Assembly (NCBI GenBank): GCA_014843695.1
Contig: CM026390.1
Coordinates: forward strand, 4,358,070-4,422,069
DNA length: 64,000 bases
Reading direction: 5' to 3'
Origin: Archivesica marissinica
Taxonomy: Eukaryota; Mollusca; Bivalvia; Venerida; Vesicomyidae
Shown: positions 60,201-64,000 of the stretch, one piece after another
Layout of the letters: every line of letters starts with the position of its first letter
Numbering within the stretch: position 1 is the stretch's first letter
Made by a program: the position numbers and the translations under genes
Notes under the pieces: generated by a model
What the model was told of the DNA's origin: nothing
The model's input: the letters and a program-made list of their open reading frames with translations, nothing else
Database searches by the model: none

Positions 60201-63159
60201 ATCAGGTAGTACAGGCTGTGTGAAAAACCTCAACAATTTACTACATCTTGTACATTTTACCACACAGTGTTATTTTACTGGATCTGGATCAGCACTGGAT
60301 CAGGTAGTACAGGCTGTGTGAAAAACCTCAACAATTTACTACATCTTGTACATTTGACCACACAGTGTTATTTTACTGGATCTGGATCAGCACTGGATCA
60401 GGTAGTACAGGCTGTGTGAAAAACCTCAACAATTTACTACATCTTGTACATTTGACCACACAGTGTTATTTTACTGGATCTGGATCAGCACTGGATCAGG
60501 TAGTACAGGCTGTGTGAAAAACCTCAACAATTTACTACATCTTGTACATTTTACCACACAGTGTTATTTTACTGGATCTGGATCAGCACTGGATCAGGTA
60601 GTACAGGCTGTGTGAAAAACCTCAACAATTTACTACATCTTGTACATTTTACCACACAGTGTTATTTTACTGGATCTGGATCAGCACTGGATCAGGTAGT
60701 ACAGGCTGTGTGAAAAACCTCAACAATTTACTACATCTTGTACATTTTACCACACAGTGTTATTTTACTGGATCTATTAAATTGTGTTATTCATCAGACA
60801 TGTATACTGATCTTGCCTTTTAGAAACAGGTTTATAATAATCATATGGCTCATTCTAGCCGGCGACTTGGGCCCCACTTCTCCCTCTCCTTTTTTTATTA
60901 TAATTTTGATGCATGATTTTGTTCAGTAAGATAGATACACCATCGGTTATAAAACACTTTCTTCTATTGTTGTATTTAATGGTCATACTGTGTATTTTAA
61001 ACCTATTTTGCAGAAATTTATTAAAGAAAACCATTTAAGGTTGCAATCGCGTGCTTTCTCACTAATCCCAAAAAAAACCATAGAATGAACCCTGAACCAT
61101 GATCAAAAATAACACAGACAGGTACTCTACAGACACAGGTACTCTACAGACACAGGTACTCTACAGACACAGGTACTCTACAGACCAGGTACTCTACAGA
61201 CACAGGGACTCTACAGATAAAGAAATTATCCTAAGTTATGCCTTTCCAGTTACACAGATTGAATTAAGAAAGTGAAGACAATCTGTTTTACAATCTATCT
61301 TTGTTATGTGTGGTGTGTTTTACGTTTATTTATCATCGCTACCGGTTGCCCATATGAGTGACGCCTCCTGAAGAGATTAGTCATTTTAGATTTTGGAGGA
61401 TAGTGCATGATACAGACAGAGACCCATTCCAGAGTCTACTCTGGTTCTTTTACGTGCACGGTGTAAAGCACCGACACGAGACCTCGGTTTAACGTCCCAT
61501 CTGAAAGACTGTTAATTGTATTAGGGTCAGACTGGGGATCGAACCTGTGATCCCTGGATTACCAATCCAGTGTGTTACCACTGGATTACAGATCCGTCTG
61601 TTCTTTATTATGACAGTGACTGACATACTATGTAGGCTGCACATGTTGAATTGATAATTGCAACTTTGGTACAAGCCTTTCGATTGGTTTATCAGGACTT
61701 CATTGTGATACACTATAGGCTGCACATGTTGAATTGATAATTGCAACTATGGTACAAGCCTTTCGATTGGTTTATCAGGACTTCATTGTGATACACTATA
61801 GGCTGCACATGTTGAATTGATAATTGCAACTATGGTACAAGCCTTTCGATTGGTTTATCAGGACTTCATTGTGATACACTATAGGCTGCACATGTTGAAT
61901 TGATAATTGCAACTATGGTACAAGCCTTACGATTGGTTTATCAGAACTTCATTGTGATACACTATAGGCTGCACATGTTGAATTGATAATTGCAACTATG
62001 GTACAAGCCTTTCGATTGGTTTATCAGGACTTCATTGTGATACACTATAGGCTGCACATGTTGAATTGATAATTGCAACTATGGTACAAGCCTTTCGATT
62101 GGTTTATCAGGACTTCATTGTGATACACTATAGGCTGCACATGTTGAATTGATAATTGCAACTATGGTACAAGCCTTACTATTGGTTTATCGGGACTTCA
62201 TTCAAATCGTCTTTTTGAATTTTGATGGAAAAATGATTAACCCTTGCATATATGAATGAACAAATAAACTGCAATAACATTTTGTCTGTAAAAATAAACA
62301 TACTTTAATCTGTTAGAACTCGCCTTTCATCGCTATTATCAGGACTGCATGTTCACTTCCTATCAGGGACAAGTTATAAAATGATTATATGTGAGAAAGT
62401 TGTCAGTCAATTGCTGAGGTTGCAGAATTGCTGAGGTTGCAGAATTGCTGAGGTTGGAGAATTGCTAAGGTTGCAGAATTGCTGAGGTTGCAGAATTGAG
62501 TACTGCTTCCTACCGTGGACTATCAATGTGGGTTGTCATCTCCACCACTATAGATTGACTTTATACGATAATTCTCTGGGCACTGCACAAATCAAAACAC
62601 AGAAAAACAAAAATACTTTGAGTAGCTGACCATGAGGTCGACCCACATGTCTTTGGGTAGCTGACCATGAGGTCGACCCACATGTCTTTGGGTAGCTGAC
62701 CATGTGGTCGACCCACATGTCTTTGAGTAGCTGACCATGTGGTCGACCCACATGTCTTTGGGTAGCTGACCATGAGGTCGACCCACATGTCTTTGGGTAG
62801 CTGACCATGAGGTCGACCCACATGTCTTTGAGTAGCTGACCATGAGGTCGACCCACATGTCTTTGGGTAGCTGACAATGAGGTCGACCCACATGTCTTTG
62901 AGTAGCTGACCATGTGGTCGACCCACATGTCTTTTTGATGAACAAATGAGAAAATATAGCATATGTTAATTAATATTAATAAAAAAGATTAAATGAAATG
63001 TAGCAAAAATGGATCAAAACTGAAGAGGAAGTCTTTGAACACTATTCTTGATACTTCAGATTTAACAGTAACACAAAGAAGCAGACTGAGTACCAGCATA
63101 CATTGATGGCGGAGATAGGAGAATATGAACATAGACAGATAAATGATCAGCTTAGAAAG
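2730..63159 (+). CDS. GON4L: GON-4-like protein (GON4L family), N-terminal 608 codons, 11 exons, 3'-incomplete
   Basis: Joined exons 2730-3229, 4755-4870, 12442-12584, 14473-14604, 15558-15668, 17831-17995, 19874-19999, 55398-55575, 59271-59411, 59754-59865 and 63060-63159 give one open frame. Every intron is GT-AG and every phase matches. From recall of the family, conserved blocks appear in the expected order: EPKMTRSMLKQ, VPTNWGLSPRKK, an acidic run, SPMGPP, GRTRSKYPM, APDITQDMYD, DDPEYNY, EDFRDDRAVKVSKKEVNELL, and an EHR...QLRK helix. GON4L proteins (vertebrate GON4L, zebrafish udu, fly mute, worm gon-4) are nuclear transcriptional co-regulators. Vertebrate GON4L is linked to YY1/Sin3/HDAC1, and the fly protein to histone locus bodies. 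PAH and SANT-like domains are C-terminal in this family and lie outside the window. The gene body exceeds 60 kb because the introns are packed with minisatellites. Family assignment rests on remembered motifs, not on a database search. The gene reads through the window end. Confidence 0.87.
3384..3652. repeat. 62-bp tandem repeat, about 4.3 copies (intron 1)
   Basis: The unit contains CTACACGTACATGTATGTCG and GACGGACAAGGGAATACC. Copies start at 3384, 3448, 3510, 3572 and 3634. The apparent minus-strand ORFs here come from the repeat. Confidence 0.9.
3971..4425. repeat. Dispersed SINE-like repeat, copy 1
   Basis: Matches 60861-61600 in the same orientation. Shared segments include GGGCCCCACTTCTCC, GCTACCGGTTGCCCATATGA, GACGCCTCCTGAAGAGATTA and TTTAACGTCCCATCTGAAAG. 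Near its end, GGGATCGAACC (about 4399-4409) is a reverse-complement tRNA B-box, so the element is a minus-strand tRNA-derived SINE whose head is lost here. The TTTAACGTC-type body is common in mollusc genomes as far as I recall. A 33-bp internal duplication lies at 4279-4344. Confidence 0.65.
4279..4344. repeat. 33-bp direct duplication (2 copies)
   Basis: TGGTTCTTTTACGGTGTAAA and the following bases occur twice, 33 bp apart, inside the dispersed repeat. The copy at 61440 has only one. Confidence 0.9.
4477..4647. repeat. 31-bp tandem repeat, about 5.5 copies (intron 1)
   Basis: The unit contains ATATAAATCTATACACCGC and TTCACTGATGAG. It ends about 100 bp before exon 2. Confidence 0.92.
4755..4870 (+). 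CDS. GON4L: GON4L exon 2
   Basis: The acceptor is TTTCTTCTTTACAG, a strong polypyrimidine tract. The exon reads KLPGPAAKRTKLFHDY, then a Ser/Glu-rich stretch ending KSME, with a basic patch that could serve as a nuclear localisation signal. The donor is GGAAA|GTACGT. Phases 2 in and 1 out match both neighbours. Confidence 0.75.
5124..5167 (+). mobile_element. A12 tract between 16-bp direct repeats
   Basis: ATTCTTCAAGTTTATT occurs at 5124-5139 and 5152-5167, separated only by 12 A. This looks like a target-site duplication around a poly(A) tail with no retroelement body, or a tandem duplication expanded by A slippage. Confidence 0.45.
5271..5416. repeat. 37-bp tandem repeat, about 4 copies (intron 2)
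   Basis: The unit contains GCGTCGGACTACCGGATTTG and TGCAACACTTGTCCC. Copies start at about 5271, 5308 and 5345, plus a diverged last one. Confidence 0.9.
5528..5690 (-). mobile_element. Degenerate tRNA-derived SINE (minus), same family as 15106-15272
   Basis: AAAACCCACCTGTGCAATCT and GACCACC parallel the copy at 15150-15185. CCACTGCGCTA (5668-5678) is a reverse-complement tRNA A-box. It is clearly diverged. Confidence 0.5.
5740..11949. repeat. 25-bp minisatellite, about 6.2 kb, roughly 250 copies (intron 2)
   Basis: The core is GTGTAAATGTAAAATCTATA plus a variable GGCGA/GGTGA/GGCAA/GATGA joint. Up to about 6430 most units carry TGTACAATCTATAG. Beyond that TGTAAAATCTATAG dominates, with scattered TACAATC patches. 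Shortened units (for example GGTGAATGTAAAATCTATA) and insertions such as CTAAGGCG recur, marking block duplications. A remnant unit reappears at 12220-12236 after the SINE. No ORF of note on either strand. Confidence 0.95.
11950..12219 (+). mobile_element. tRNA-derived SINE, near full length
   Basis: The 5' head GTCCGCCTCCGTGGTCGAGT carries an A-box-like TGGTCGAGTG (about 11962-11971), and GAGTTCGAGCC (12024-12034) is a B-box. The body runs through GAAAAAGTTGGCAGTTTCTT and CCTGCCCAGGAAAGGTGTTG to an AT-rich tail. A second copy, lacking most of the head, is at 55124-55330. Flanks AAAATGTATAGG (left) and AAAATCTATAGG (right) could be a target duplication, but the target is itself tandemly repeated. 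Any open frame over it is incidental. Confidence 0.8.
12237..12441. other. End of intron 2, nothing beyond splice signals
   Basis: AT-rich, ending in the exon 3 acceptor. No repeat unit recognised after the array remnant at 12220-12236. Confidence 0.5.
12442..12584 (+). CDS. GON4L: GON4L exon 3, ending inside a minisatellite
   Basis: The acceptor is TTTGTTTTAG. The exon encodes an acidic segment (DGSGEDSSDEDKW, then VEEESESEMD) followed by SLSTINVKSIIH. The last 20 or so nucleotides are already the first copy of a 30-bp minisatellite, so the C-terminal residues of this exon are repeat-derived. The chosen donor CAT|GTAAGT at 12585 is the first of 13 identical in-frame donors spaced 30 bp apart. 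Phase 0 out matches exon 4. The acidic core is secure; the exact 3' end is not. Confidence 0.75.
12562..13105. repeat. 30-bp minisatellite carrying a splice donor, 18 copies
   Basis: The unit contains AATGTCAAATCTATAATACA followed by TGTAAGTGTG. The first copy overlaps the end of exon 3. Each unit has GTAAGT; the frame from exon 3 stays open to TGA at 12960-12962, so 13 donors (12585 to 12945) lie in the open frame. Its core GTGAATGTCAAATCTATA closely matches the 25-bp array of intron 2. Confidence 0.95.
13169..13710. mobile_element. Candidate MITE with 16-bp inverted termini (intron 3)
   Basis: GCCTGGGGAAACTGGA (13169-13184) and its exact reverse complement (13695-13710) bracket 510 bp without coding content. 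A related motif, GCCTGGGTTCCAGTCTG, lies just upstream near 13117. No clear target duplication was found, so the class is undetermined. A hairpin, ACACCCTC/GAGGGTGT, lies at about 13210-13231. Confidence 0.5.
13711..13945. other. Intron 3, nothing recognised
   Basis: AT-rich intronic DNA without visible coding or repeat structure. Confidence 0.5.
13946..14025. repeat. 20-bp tandem repeat, 4 copies (intron 3)
   Basis: The unit is GCAAAGCAGACGACAATCTG with minor C/T changes. Short ORFs on both strands here reflect the repeat. Confidence 0.93.
14026..14472. other. Intron 3 end, no gene seen
   Basis: No coding region or repeat recognised. It ends in the exon 4 acceptor. Confidence 0.5.
14473..14604 (+). 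CDS. GON4L: GON4L exon 4, conserved EPKMTRSMLKQ block
   Basis: The exon is 44 codons and starts KIITNESVVQMVRKAVEEEM. It includes EPKMTRSMLKQFEAQGH, the most recognisable N-terminal signature of GON4L proteins. The acceptor is TTGTATTGTAG and the donor CAC|GTAAGT. The last 29 nt of the exon and the donor are the first unit of a 57-bp tandem array, so donors recur at 14662, 14719 and 14776, in frame. The first donor gives the family's usual spacing of 13 residues from TRS to VPT. Confidence 0.9.
14576..14803. repeat. 57-bp tandem repeat spanning the exon 4 donor, 4 copies plus a partial
   Basis: The unit is 29 nt of exon 4 (from ACACGTTCAATGCTGAAGCA to GGACAC) plus 28 nt of intron starting GTAAGT. 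Donors are at 14605, 14662, 14719 and 14776 (the last is GTGAGT). 57 nt is 19 codons and the frame is open until TGA at 14800-14802. Copy 1 reads FEAQ, later copies FDSQ. Confidence 0.95.
14865..15040 (+). mobile_element. Degenerate tRNA-derived SINE fragment (intron 4)
   Basis: GGTTCAAATCC (14911-14921) fits the tRNA B-box. It is followed by GGAGGCTATCTGGCTAGCTT, CCGGTGGTTGTGCC and GGGGCATCCAGGATCTTCTT, which resemble a SINE body I recall as common in bivalves. The A-box is not clear. Confidence 0.45.
15106..15272 (-). mobile_element. tRNA-derived SINE (minus)
   Basis: Read on the minus strand, the head GGCTGTCTAGCGCAGTGGTT has an A-box (complement CCACTGCGCTA, 15253-15263), and the B-box complement GGATTGAACC is at 15211-15220. 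The body contains GGGAGGAAACCAGAGTACCC and GGAGAAAACCCACC. It shares its body with 5528-5690. Confidence 0.65.
15366..15496. repeat. Imperfect inverted repeat, about 130 bp (MITE-like hairpin)
   Basis: The arms converge on CGTGATCACCG (left, ending about 15416) and CGGTGATCAC (right, from 15444), with about 27 bp of loop. Similarity continues outward through TTTATTTCA and TTGTGT to about 55 bp per arm. Confidence 0.6.
15558..15668 (+). CDS. GON4L: GON4L exon 5, VPTNWGLSP block and acidic tail
   Basis: The exon is 37 codons, phase 0 at both ends. VPTNWGLSPRKKRDSPNF matches the family's IPTWNISPIKK-type block. It is followed by an acidic run (ELPEDEEDDEDFNPD). The acceptor is ATTGCTTAG. The donor AAG|GTCTGT is weaker than its neighbours. 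A 51-bp tandem array begins about 20 bp downstream. Confidence 0.9.
15690..16400. repeat. 51-bp tandem repeat, about 14 copies (intron 5 start)
   Basis: The unit contains CAACCTTCAGTCTAACAGCA and AGACATAACCCATGCTATAT. Variants are GCAAGAC/GCACGAC and ATGCTAT/ATGATAT. It starts about 20 bp after exon 5. Confidence 0.95.
16409..17842. repeat. 28-bp minisatellite carrying the exon 6 acceptor, about 50 copies
   Basis: The unit contains TTTTACTGTTACAG followed by TTAGTACTGGATAG. The joint after TACAG alternates among TTAG, GTAG and (from TACAT) ATAG. The last unit is the working acceptor and first codons of exon 6. In the 3' third, shortened units (TAGTACTGTTACAGGTAG) appear. Confidence 0.95.
17831..17995 (+). 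CDS. GON4L: GON4L exon 6, LESDEDSES acidic/Ser-rich segment
   Basis: The exon is 55 codons, phase 0 at both ends. It begins VVLESDEDSESVMSSCLS and continues through a Pro/Ser/Thr-rich linker to DDNSS. The acceptor (TTTTACTGTTACAG) and the first 11 or so exon nucleotides are the last unit of a 28-bp array of about 50 copies that fills the end of intron 5. The donor is TCA|GTAAGT. The LESD element corresponds to the family's acidic segment after the IPTW block. Confidence 0.85.
17996..18410. other. Intron 6 start; four TTCCTATTTT motifs, no gene
   Basis: TTCCTATTTT recurs four times between 18145 and 18203. A 72-codon minus-strand frame (18072-18290) exists, but I recognise no protein in it. 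Confidence 0.5.
18411..19835. repeat. 43-bp minisatellite, about 33 copies (intron 6)
   Basis: The unit contains GTTCTAGGTATATGATACAA and CAGTGTACAGTCTGTATG, with GTTGGA/GGTGGA and CAGTC/CAGCC variants. One scrambled region is at 19590-19640. It ends about 40 bp before exon 7. Confidence 0.95.
19874..19999 (+). CDS. GON4L: GON4L exon 7, SPMGPP segment
   Basis: The exon is 42 codons, phase 0 at both ends. It reads QSMLSPMGPPMQTS, then a basic/helical stretch containing GKRYQDALERDVQRCEQ. This resembles the family's PMGPPPPP ... FMEKLHAVDEE region. The acceptor is ATACATCTAG and the donor CAG|GTATGT. A 43-bp array ends just upstream, and the 35 kb 37-bp array begins about 70 bp downstream. Confidence 0.85.
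38359..39358. other. Assembly gap, exactly 1,000 N
   Basis: A run of 1,000 N, probably a placeholder of arbitrary size. The sequence changes from the 37-bp to a 73-bp repeat across it, so the true array length is unknown and local order may be wrong. Confidence 0.98.
39359..40060. repeat. 73-bp tandem repeat, 9 copies plus a diverged end, nested in the intron 7 array
   Basis: The unit contains CTACCCTGAGCACAGCTAAG and GACAGACAGACAAACAGATG. Nearly all copies are identical and spaced 73 bp from 39376. It passes into the 37-bp array at about 40060 through a diverged half unit. Confidence 0.93.
55021..55123. repeat. Short 35-40 bp repeat before exon 8, split by a SINE
   Basis: GATACA(T/G)TCGTATT followed by CGACGTGTCTGTATG recurs at about 55045 and 55080. 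A further copy sits at 55340-55388 on the far side of the SINE. Confidence 0.7.
55124..55330 (+). mobile_element. 5'-truncated copy of the 11950 SINE
   Basis: From the B-box (GGTTCGAGCC, 55141-55150) to the AT-rich tail it parallels 12014-12219 with scattered substitutions. The tRNA head with the A-box is missing, as in a 5'-truncated insertion. Confidence 0.8.
55398..55575 (+). CDS. GON4L: GON4L exon 8, RTRSKYPM and APDITQDMYD blocks
   Basis: The acceptor is GATTTATTTTTAG. The exon starts EAEELIAGRTRSKYPMTD and contains VAPDITQDMYD and DDGDWTEFL, all diagnostic of GON4L. The donor CTG|GTCAGT leaves one base (G), which joins AA of exon 9 to make Glu. The exon lies after a 35 kb intron. Confidence 0.87.
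55576..55950. other. Intron 8 start, no gene
   Basis: Open frames at 55685-56095 and in the read-through from exon 8 are not protein-like. No repeat recognised. Confidence 0.5.
55951..56094 (+). repeat. Dispersed repeat, copy B (inverted match to 1-153)
   Basis: AGAGTGGTGGAACC, GCTCGGCGTAAATCCCACAT and CAAAAAACTCTTGTTGACAG match the reverse complement of the first 153 bases of the window. Both copies end in a CATG-bounded edge. Family unknown. Confidence 0.75.
56095..56504. other. Intron 8 unique DNA, nothing recognised
   Basis: No coding region or repeat seen. Confidence 0.5.
56505..59232. repeat. 30-bp minisatellite with two subfamilies, about 2.7 kb (intron 8)
   Basis: The unit is GTGCAGGATTTGTAGTGTTA plus ATATCCCGTA. 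Up to about 57960 the TTAATATCCC form dominates. After that TTGATTGCCC/TTGAATGCCC dominates, with extra CGTA insertions (GTACGTAGTG), and TTAATATCCC returns at about 58635-58770. It ends about 40 bp before exon 9. The frames encoding SAGFVVLIS and HYKSCTTGNQ are repeat artefacts. Confidence 0.96.
59271..59411 (+). CDS. GON4L: GON4L exon 9, DDPEYNY and DFRDDRAVKVS block
   Basis: The acceptor is CTGTCTTTCAG. The exon is acidic, with THDEDTEDDPEYNY and VDKEDFRDDRAVKVS, a highly conserved GON4L segment. The donor TCTA|GTTAGT leaves A, which joins AG of exon 10 to make Lys and gives KVSKKEVNELL. Confidence 0.92.
59412..59753. other. Intron 9 with duplicated exon 10 acceptor
   Basis: The 37-nt segment 59687-59723 is an exact copy of 59736-59772 (intron end plus first 19 nt of exon 10). 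The rest of the intron is unremarkable. Confidence 0.9.
59754..59865 (+). CDS. GON4L: GON4L exon 10, KKEVNELLDDIL block
   Basis: The acceptor is TATGATTTTAG and the exon reads KEVNELLDDILNNEEYETE, then QYKLTIKTQSEKI. An identical acceptor plus exon start lies 49 bp upstream (59687-59723). Using that copy would shift the frame and hit TGA within 21 codons, so the downstream acceptor is chosen. The donor is TTGT|GTAAGT, phase 2 out. Confidence 0.9.
60187..60776. repeat. 98-bp tandem repeat, 6 copies (intron 10)
   Basis: The unit contains GGTAGTACAGGCTGTGTGAA and TTTACTACATCTTGTACATT. GGTAGT recurs at 60205, 60303, 60401, 60499, 60597 and 60695. Copies differ by few bases (ATTTTACC/ATTTGACC). 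Confidence 0.95.
60861..61600 (-). mobile_element. Dispersed tRNA-derived SINE-like repeat, copy 2 (fuller)
   Basis: Same body as 3971-4425. Here the tRNA-like head survives at the 3' edge. On the minus strand it reads an A-box region around CCACTGGATTAC (from 61576) and a B-box (complement GGGATCGAACC, 61535-61545). About 190 bp at 61070-61260, including a 17-bp repeat, interrupts it relative to copy 1. Confidence 0.65.
61112..61217. repeat. 17-bp tandem repeat, about 6 copies
   Basis: The unit is ACAGGTACTCTACAGAC, with one shortened copy (AGACCAGG) and one AGGGACT variant at the end. Confidence 0.92.
61632..62203. repeat. 83-bp tandem repeat, 7 copies (intron 10)
   Basis: The unit contains GGCTGCACATGTTGAATTGA and GTACAAGCCTTTCGATTGG. 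Copies begin at 61635 and every 83 bp to 62133. Confidence 0.95.
62204..62406. other. Intron 10 unique DNA, nothing recognised
   Basis: AT-rich, no feature seen. Confidence 0.5.
62407..62497. repeat. 17-bp tandem repeat, about 5 copies
   Basis: The unit is AATTGCTGAGGTTGCAG, with one GGAG and one CTAAGG variant. Confidence 0.92.
62612..62935. repeat. 35-bp tandem repeat, about 9 copies (intron 10)
   Basis: The unit contains GTAGCTGACCATGAGGTCGA and CCCACATGTCTTTG, with ATGAGG/ATGTGG variants. Because 35 is not a multiple of three and the unit has no minus-strand stop in any phase, three long overlapping minus-strand frames appear. They are artefacts. Confidence 0.95.
63060..63159 (+). CDS. 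GON4L: GON4L exon 11, helical EHR..QLRK segment
   Basis: The acceptor is TTGATACTTCAG. The exon encodes 33 codons after completing Val. It starts FNSNTKKQTEYQHTLM and ends EYEHRQINDQLRK, compatible with the family's FNTPQ...EQHR...EQLK helix. The donor is AAAG|GTGGGT, phase 0. The last 57 nt of the exon and 17 nt of intron are the first unit of a 74-bp array that runs to the window end. Confidence 0.77.
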
Positions 63160-64000
63160 GTGGGTACCAGCATTCATTGATGGCAGAGATAGGAGAATAT
63201 GAACAGAGACAGATAAATGATCAGCTTAGAAAGGTGGGTACCAGTATTCATTGATGGCAGAGATAGGAGAATATGAACAGAGACAGATAAATGATCAGCT
63301 TAGAAAGGTGGGTACCAGTATTCATTGATGGCAGAGATAGGAGAATATGAACATAGACAGATAAATGATCAGCTTAGAAAGGTGGGTACCAGCATTCATT
63401 GATGGCAGAGATAGGAGAATATGAACATAGACAGATAAATGATCAGCTTAGAAAGGTGGGTACCAGTATTCATTGATGGCAGAGATAGGAGAATATGAAC
63501 ATAGACAGATAAATGATCAGCTTAGAAAGGTGGGTACCAGTATTCATTGATGGCAGAGATAGGAGAATATGAACATAGACAGATAAATGATCAGCTTAGA
63601 AAGGTGGGTACCAGTATTCATTGATGGCAGAGATAGGAGAATATGAACATAGACAGATAAATGATCAGCTTAGAAAGGTGGGTACCAGTATTCATTGATG
63701 GCAGAGATAGGAGAATATGAACATAGACAGATAAATGATCAGCTTAGAAAGGTGGGTACCAGTATTCATTGATGGCAGAGATAGGAGAATATGAACATAG
63801 ACAGATAAATGATCAGCTTAGAAAGGTGGGTACCAGTATTCATTGATGGCAGAGATAGGAGAATATGAACATAGACAGATAAATGATCAGCTTAGAAAGG
63901 TGGGTACCAGTATTCATTGATGGCAGAGATAGGAGAATATGAACATAGACAGATAAATGATCAGCTTAGAAAGGTGGGTACCAGTATTCATTGATGGCAG
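63103..64000. repeat. 74-bp tandem repeat spanning the exon 11 donor, more than 12 copies, runs off the window
   Basis: The unit is 57 nt of exon 11 (from TTGATGGC(G/A)GAGATAGGAG to CTTAGAAAG) plus 17 nt of intron starting GTGGGT. Copies recur every 74 bp and are almost identical (ACATAGAC/ACAGAGAC, AGTATT/AGCATT). Only copy 1 is preceded by the exon 11 acceptor. Reading on past any donor meets TGA within a few codons. Confidence 0.95.

Noticed and set aside
62548..62962. Three overlapping minus-strand frames of 117-133 residues (KDMWVDLMVSY, TCGSTSWSAT, RHVGRPHGQL)
   Set aside because: Three phases of one 35-bp repeat; a real gene would not be open in all three frames.

Overview
The window is eukaryotic nuclear DNA, most likely from a bivalve or other lophotrochozoan. 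It holds one intron-rich gene on the + strand, several tRNA-derived SINEs with bodies that resemble repeats I know from mollusc genomes, small TIR transposon relics, and a very large amount of minisatellite DNA. There is no bacterial, phage or organellar gene content.

The gene is a GON-4-like (GON4L / udu / mute / gon-4 family) nuclear regulator. Eleven coding exons can be joined with GT-AG junctions and fully consistent phases: 2730-3229, 4755-4870, 12442-12584, 14473-14604, 15558-15668, 17831-17995, 19874-19999, 55398-55575, 59271-59411, 59754-59865 and 63060-63159. They give 1,824 nt, or 608 codons. They encode the acidic N-terminal half of the protein. The start codon is inside the window. 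The C-terminal part, where the family carries its PAH and SANT-like domains, lies beyond position 64000.

Layout: 1-2680 is upstream DNA with a piggyBac-like MITE, a hAT-like element and a dispersed repeat. 2680-5740 holds exons 1-2 and small repeats. 5740-11949 is a 6.2 kb array of a 25-bp unit ending at a SINE. 12442-20000 holds exons 3-7, separated by arrays of 30, 57, 51, 28 and 43 bp units. 20069-54975 is a 35 kb array of a 37-bp unit in intron 7, interrupted by a 1,000-N gap and a distinct 73-bp array. 55398-63159 holds exons 8-11, with arrays of 30, 98, 17, 83, 17 and 35 bp units. 63103-64000 is a 74-bp array that runs off the window. By rough addition, about four fifths of the window is tandem repeat.

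The most striking observation is that several arrays are built from exon edges. The repeat unit includes the end of an exon together with its splice donor (exons 3, 4, 11) or acceptor (exon 6, and a simple duplication at exon 10). At exons 3 and 4 the unit length is a multiple of three with no stop, so 13 and 4 successive donors respectively could be used in frame. At exons 6, 10 and 11 the extra sites shift frame or hit stops. Exon 3 also lies between two arrays that share a 20-nt core. Almost all other open reading frames in the window are artefacts of tandem repeats.
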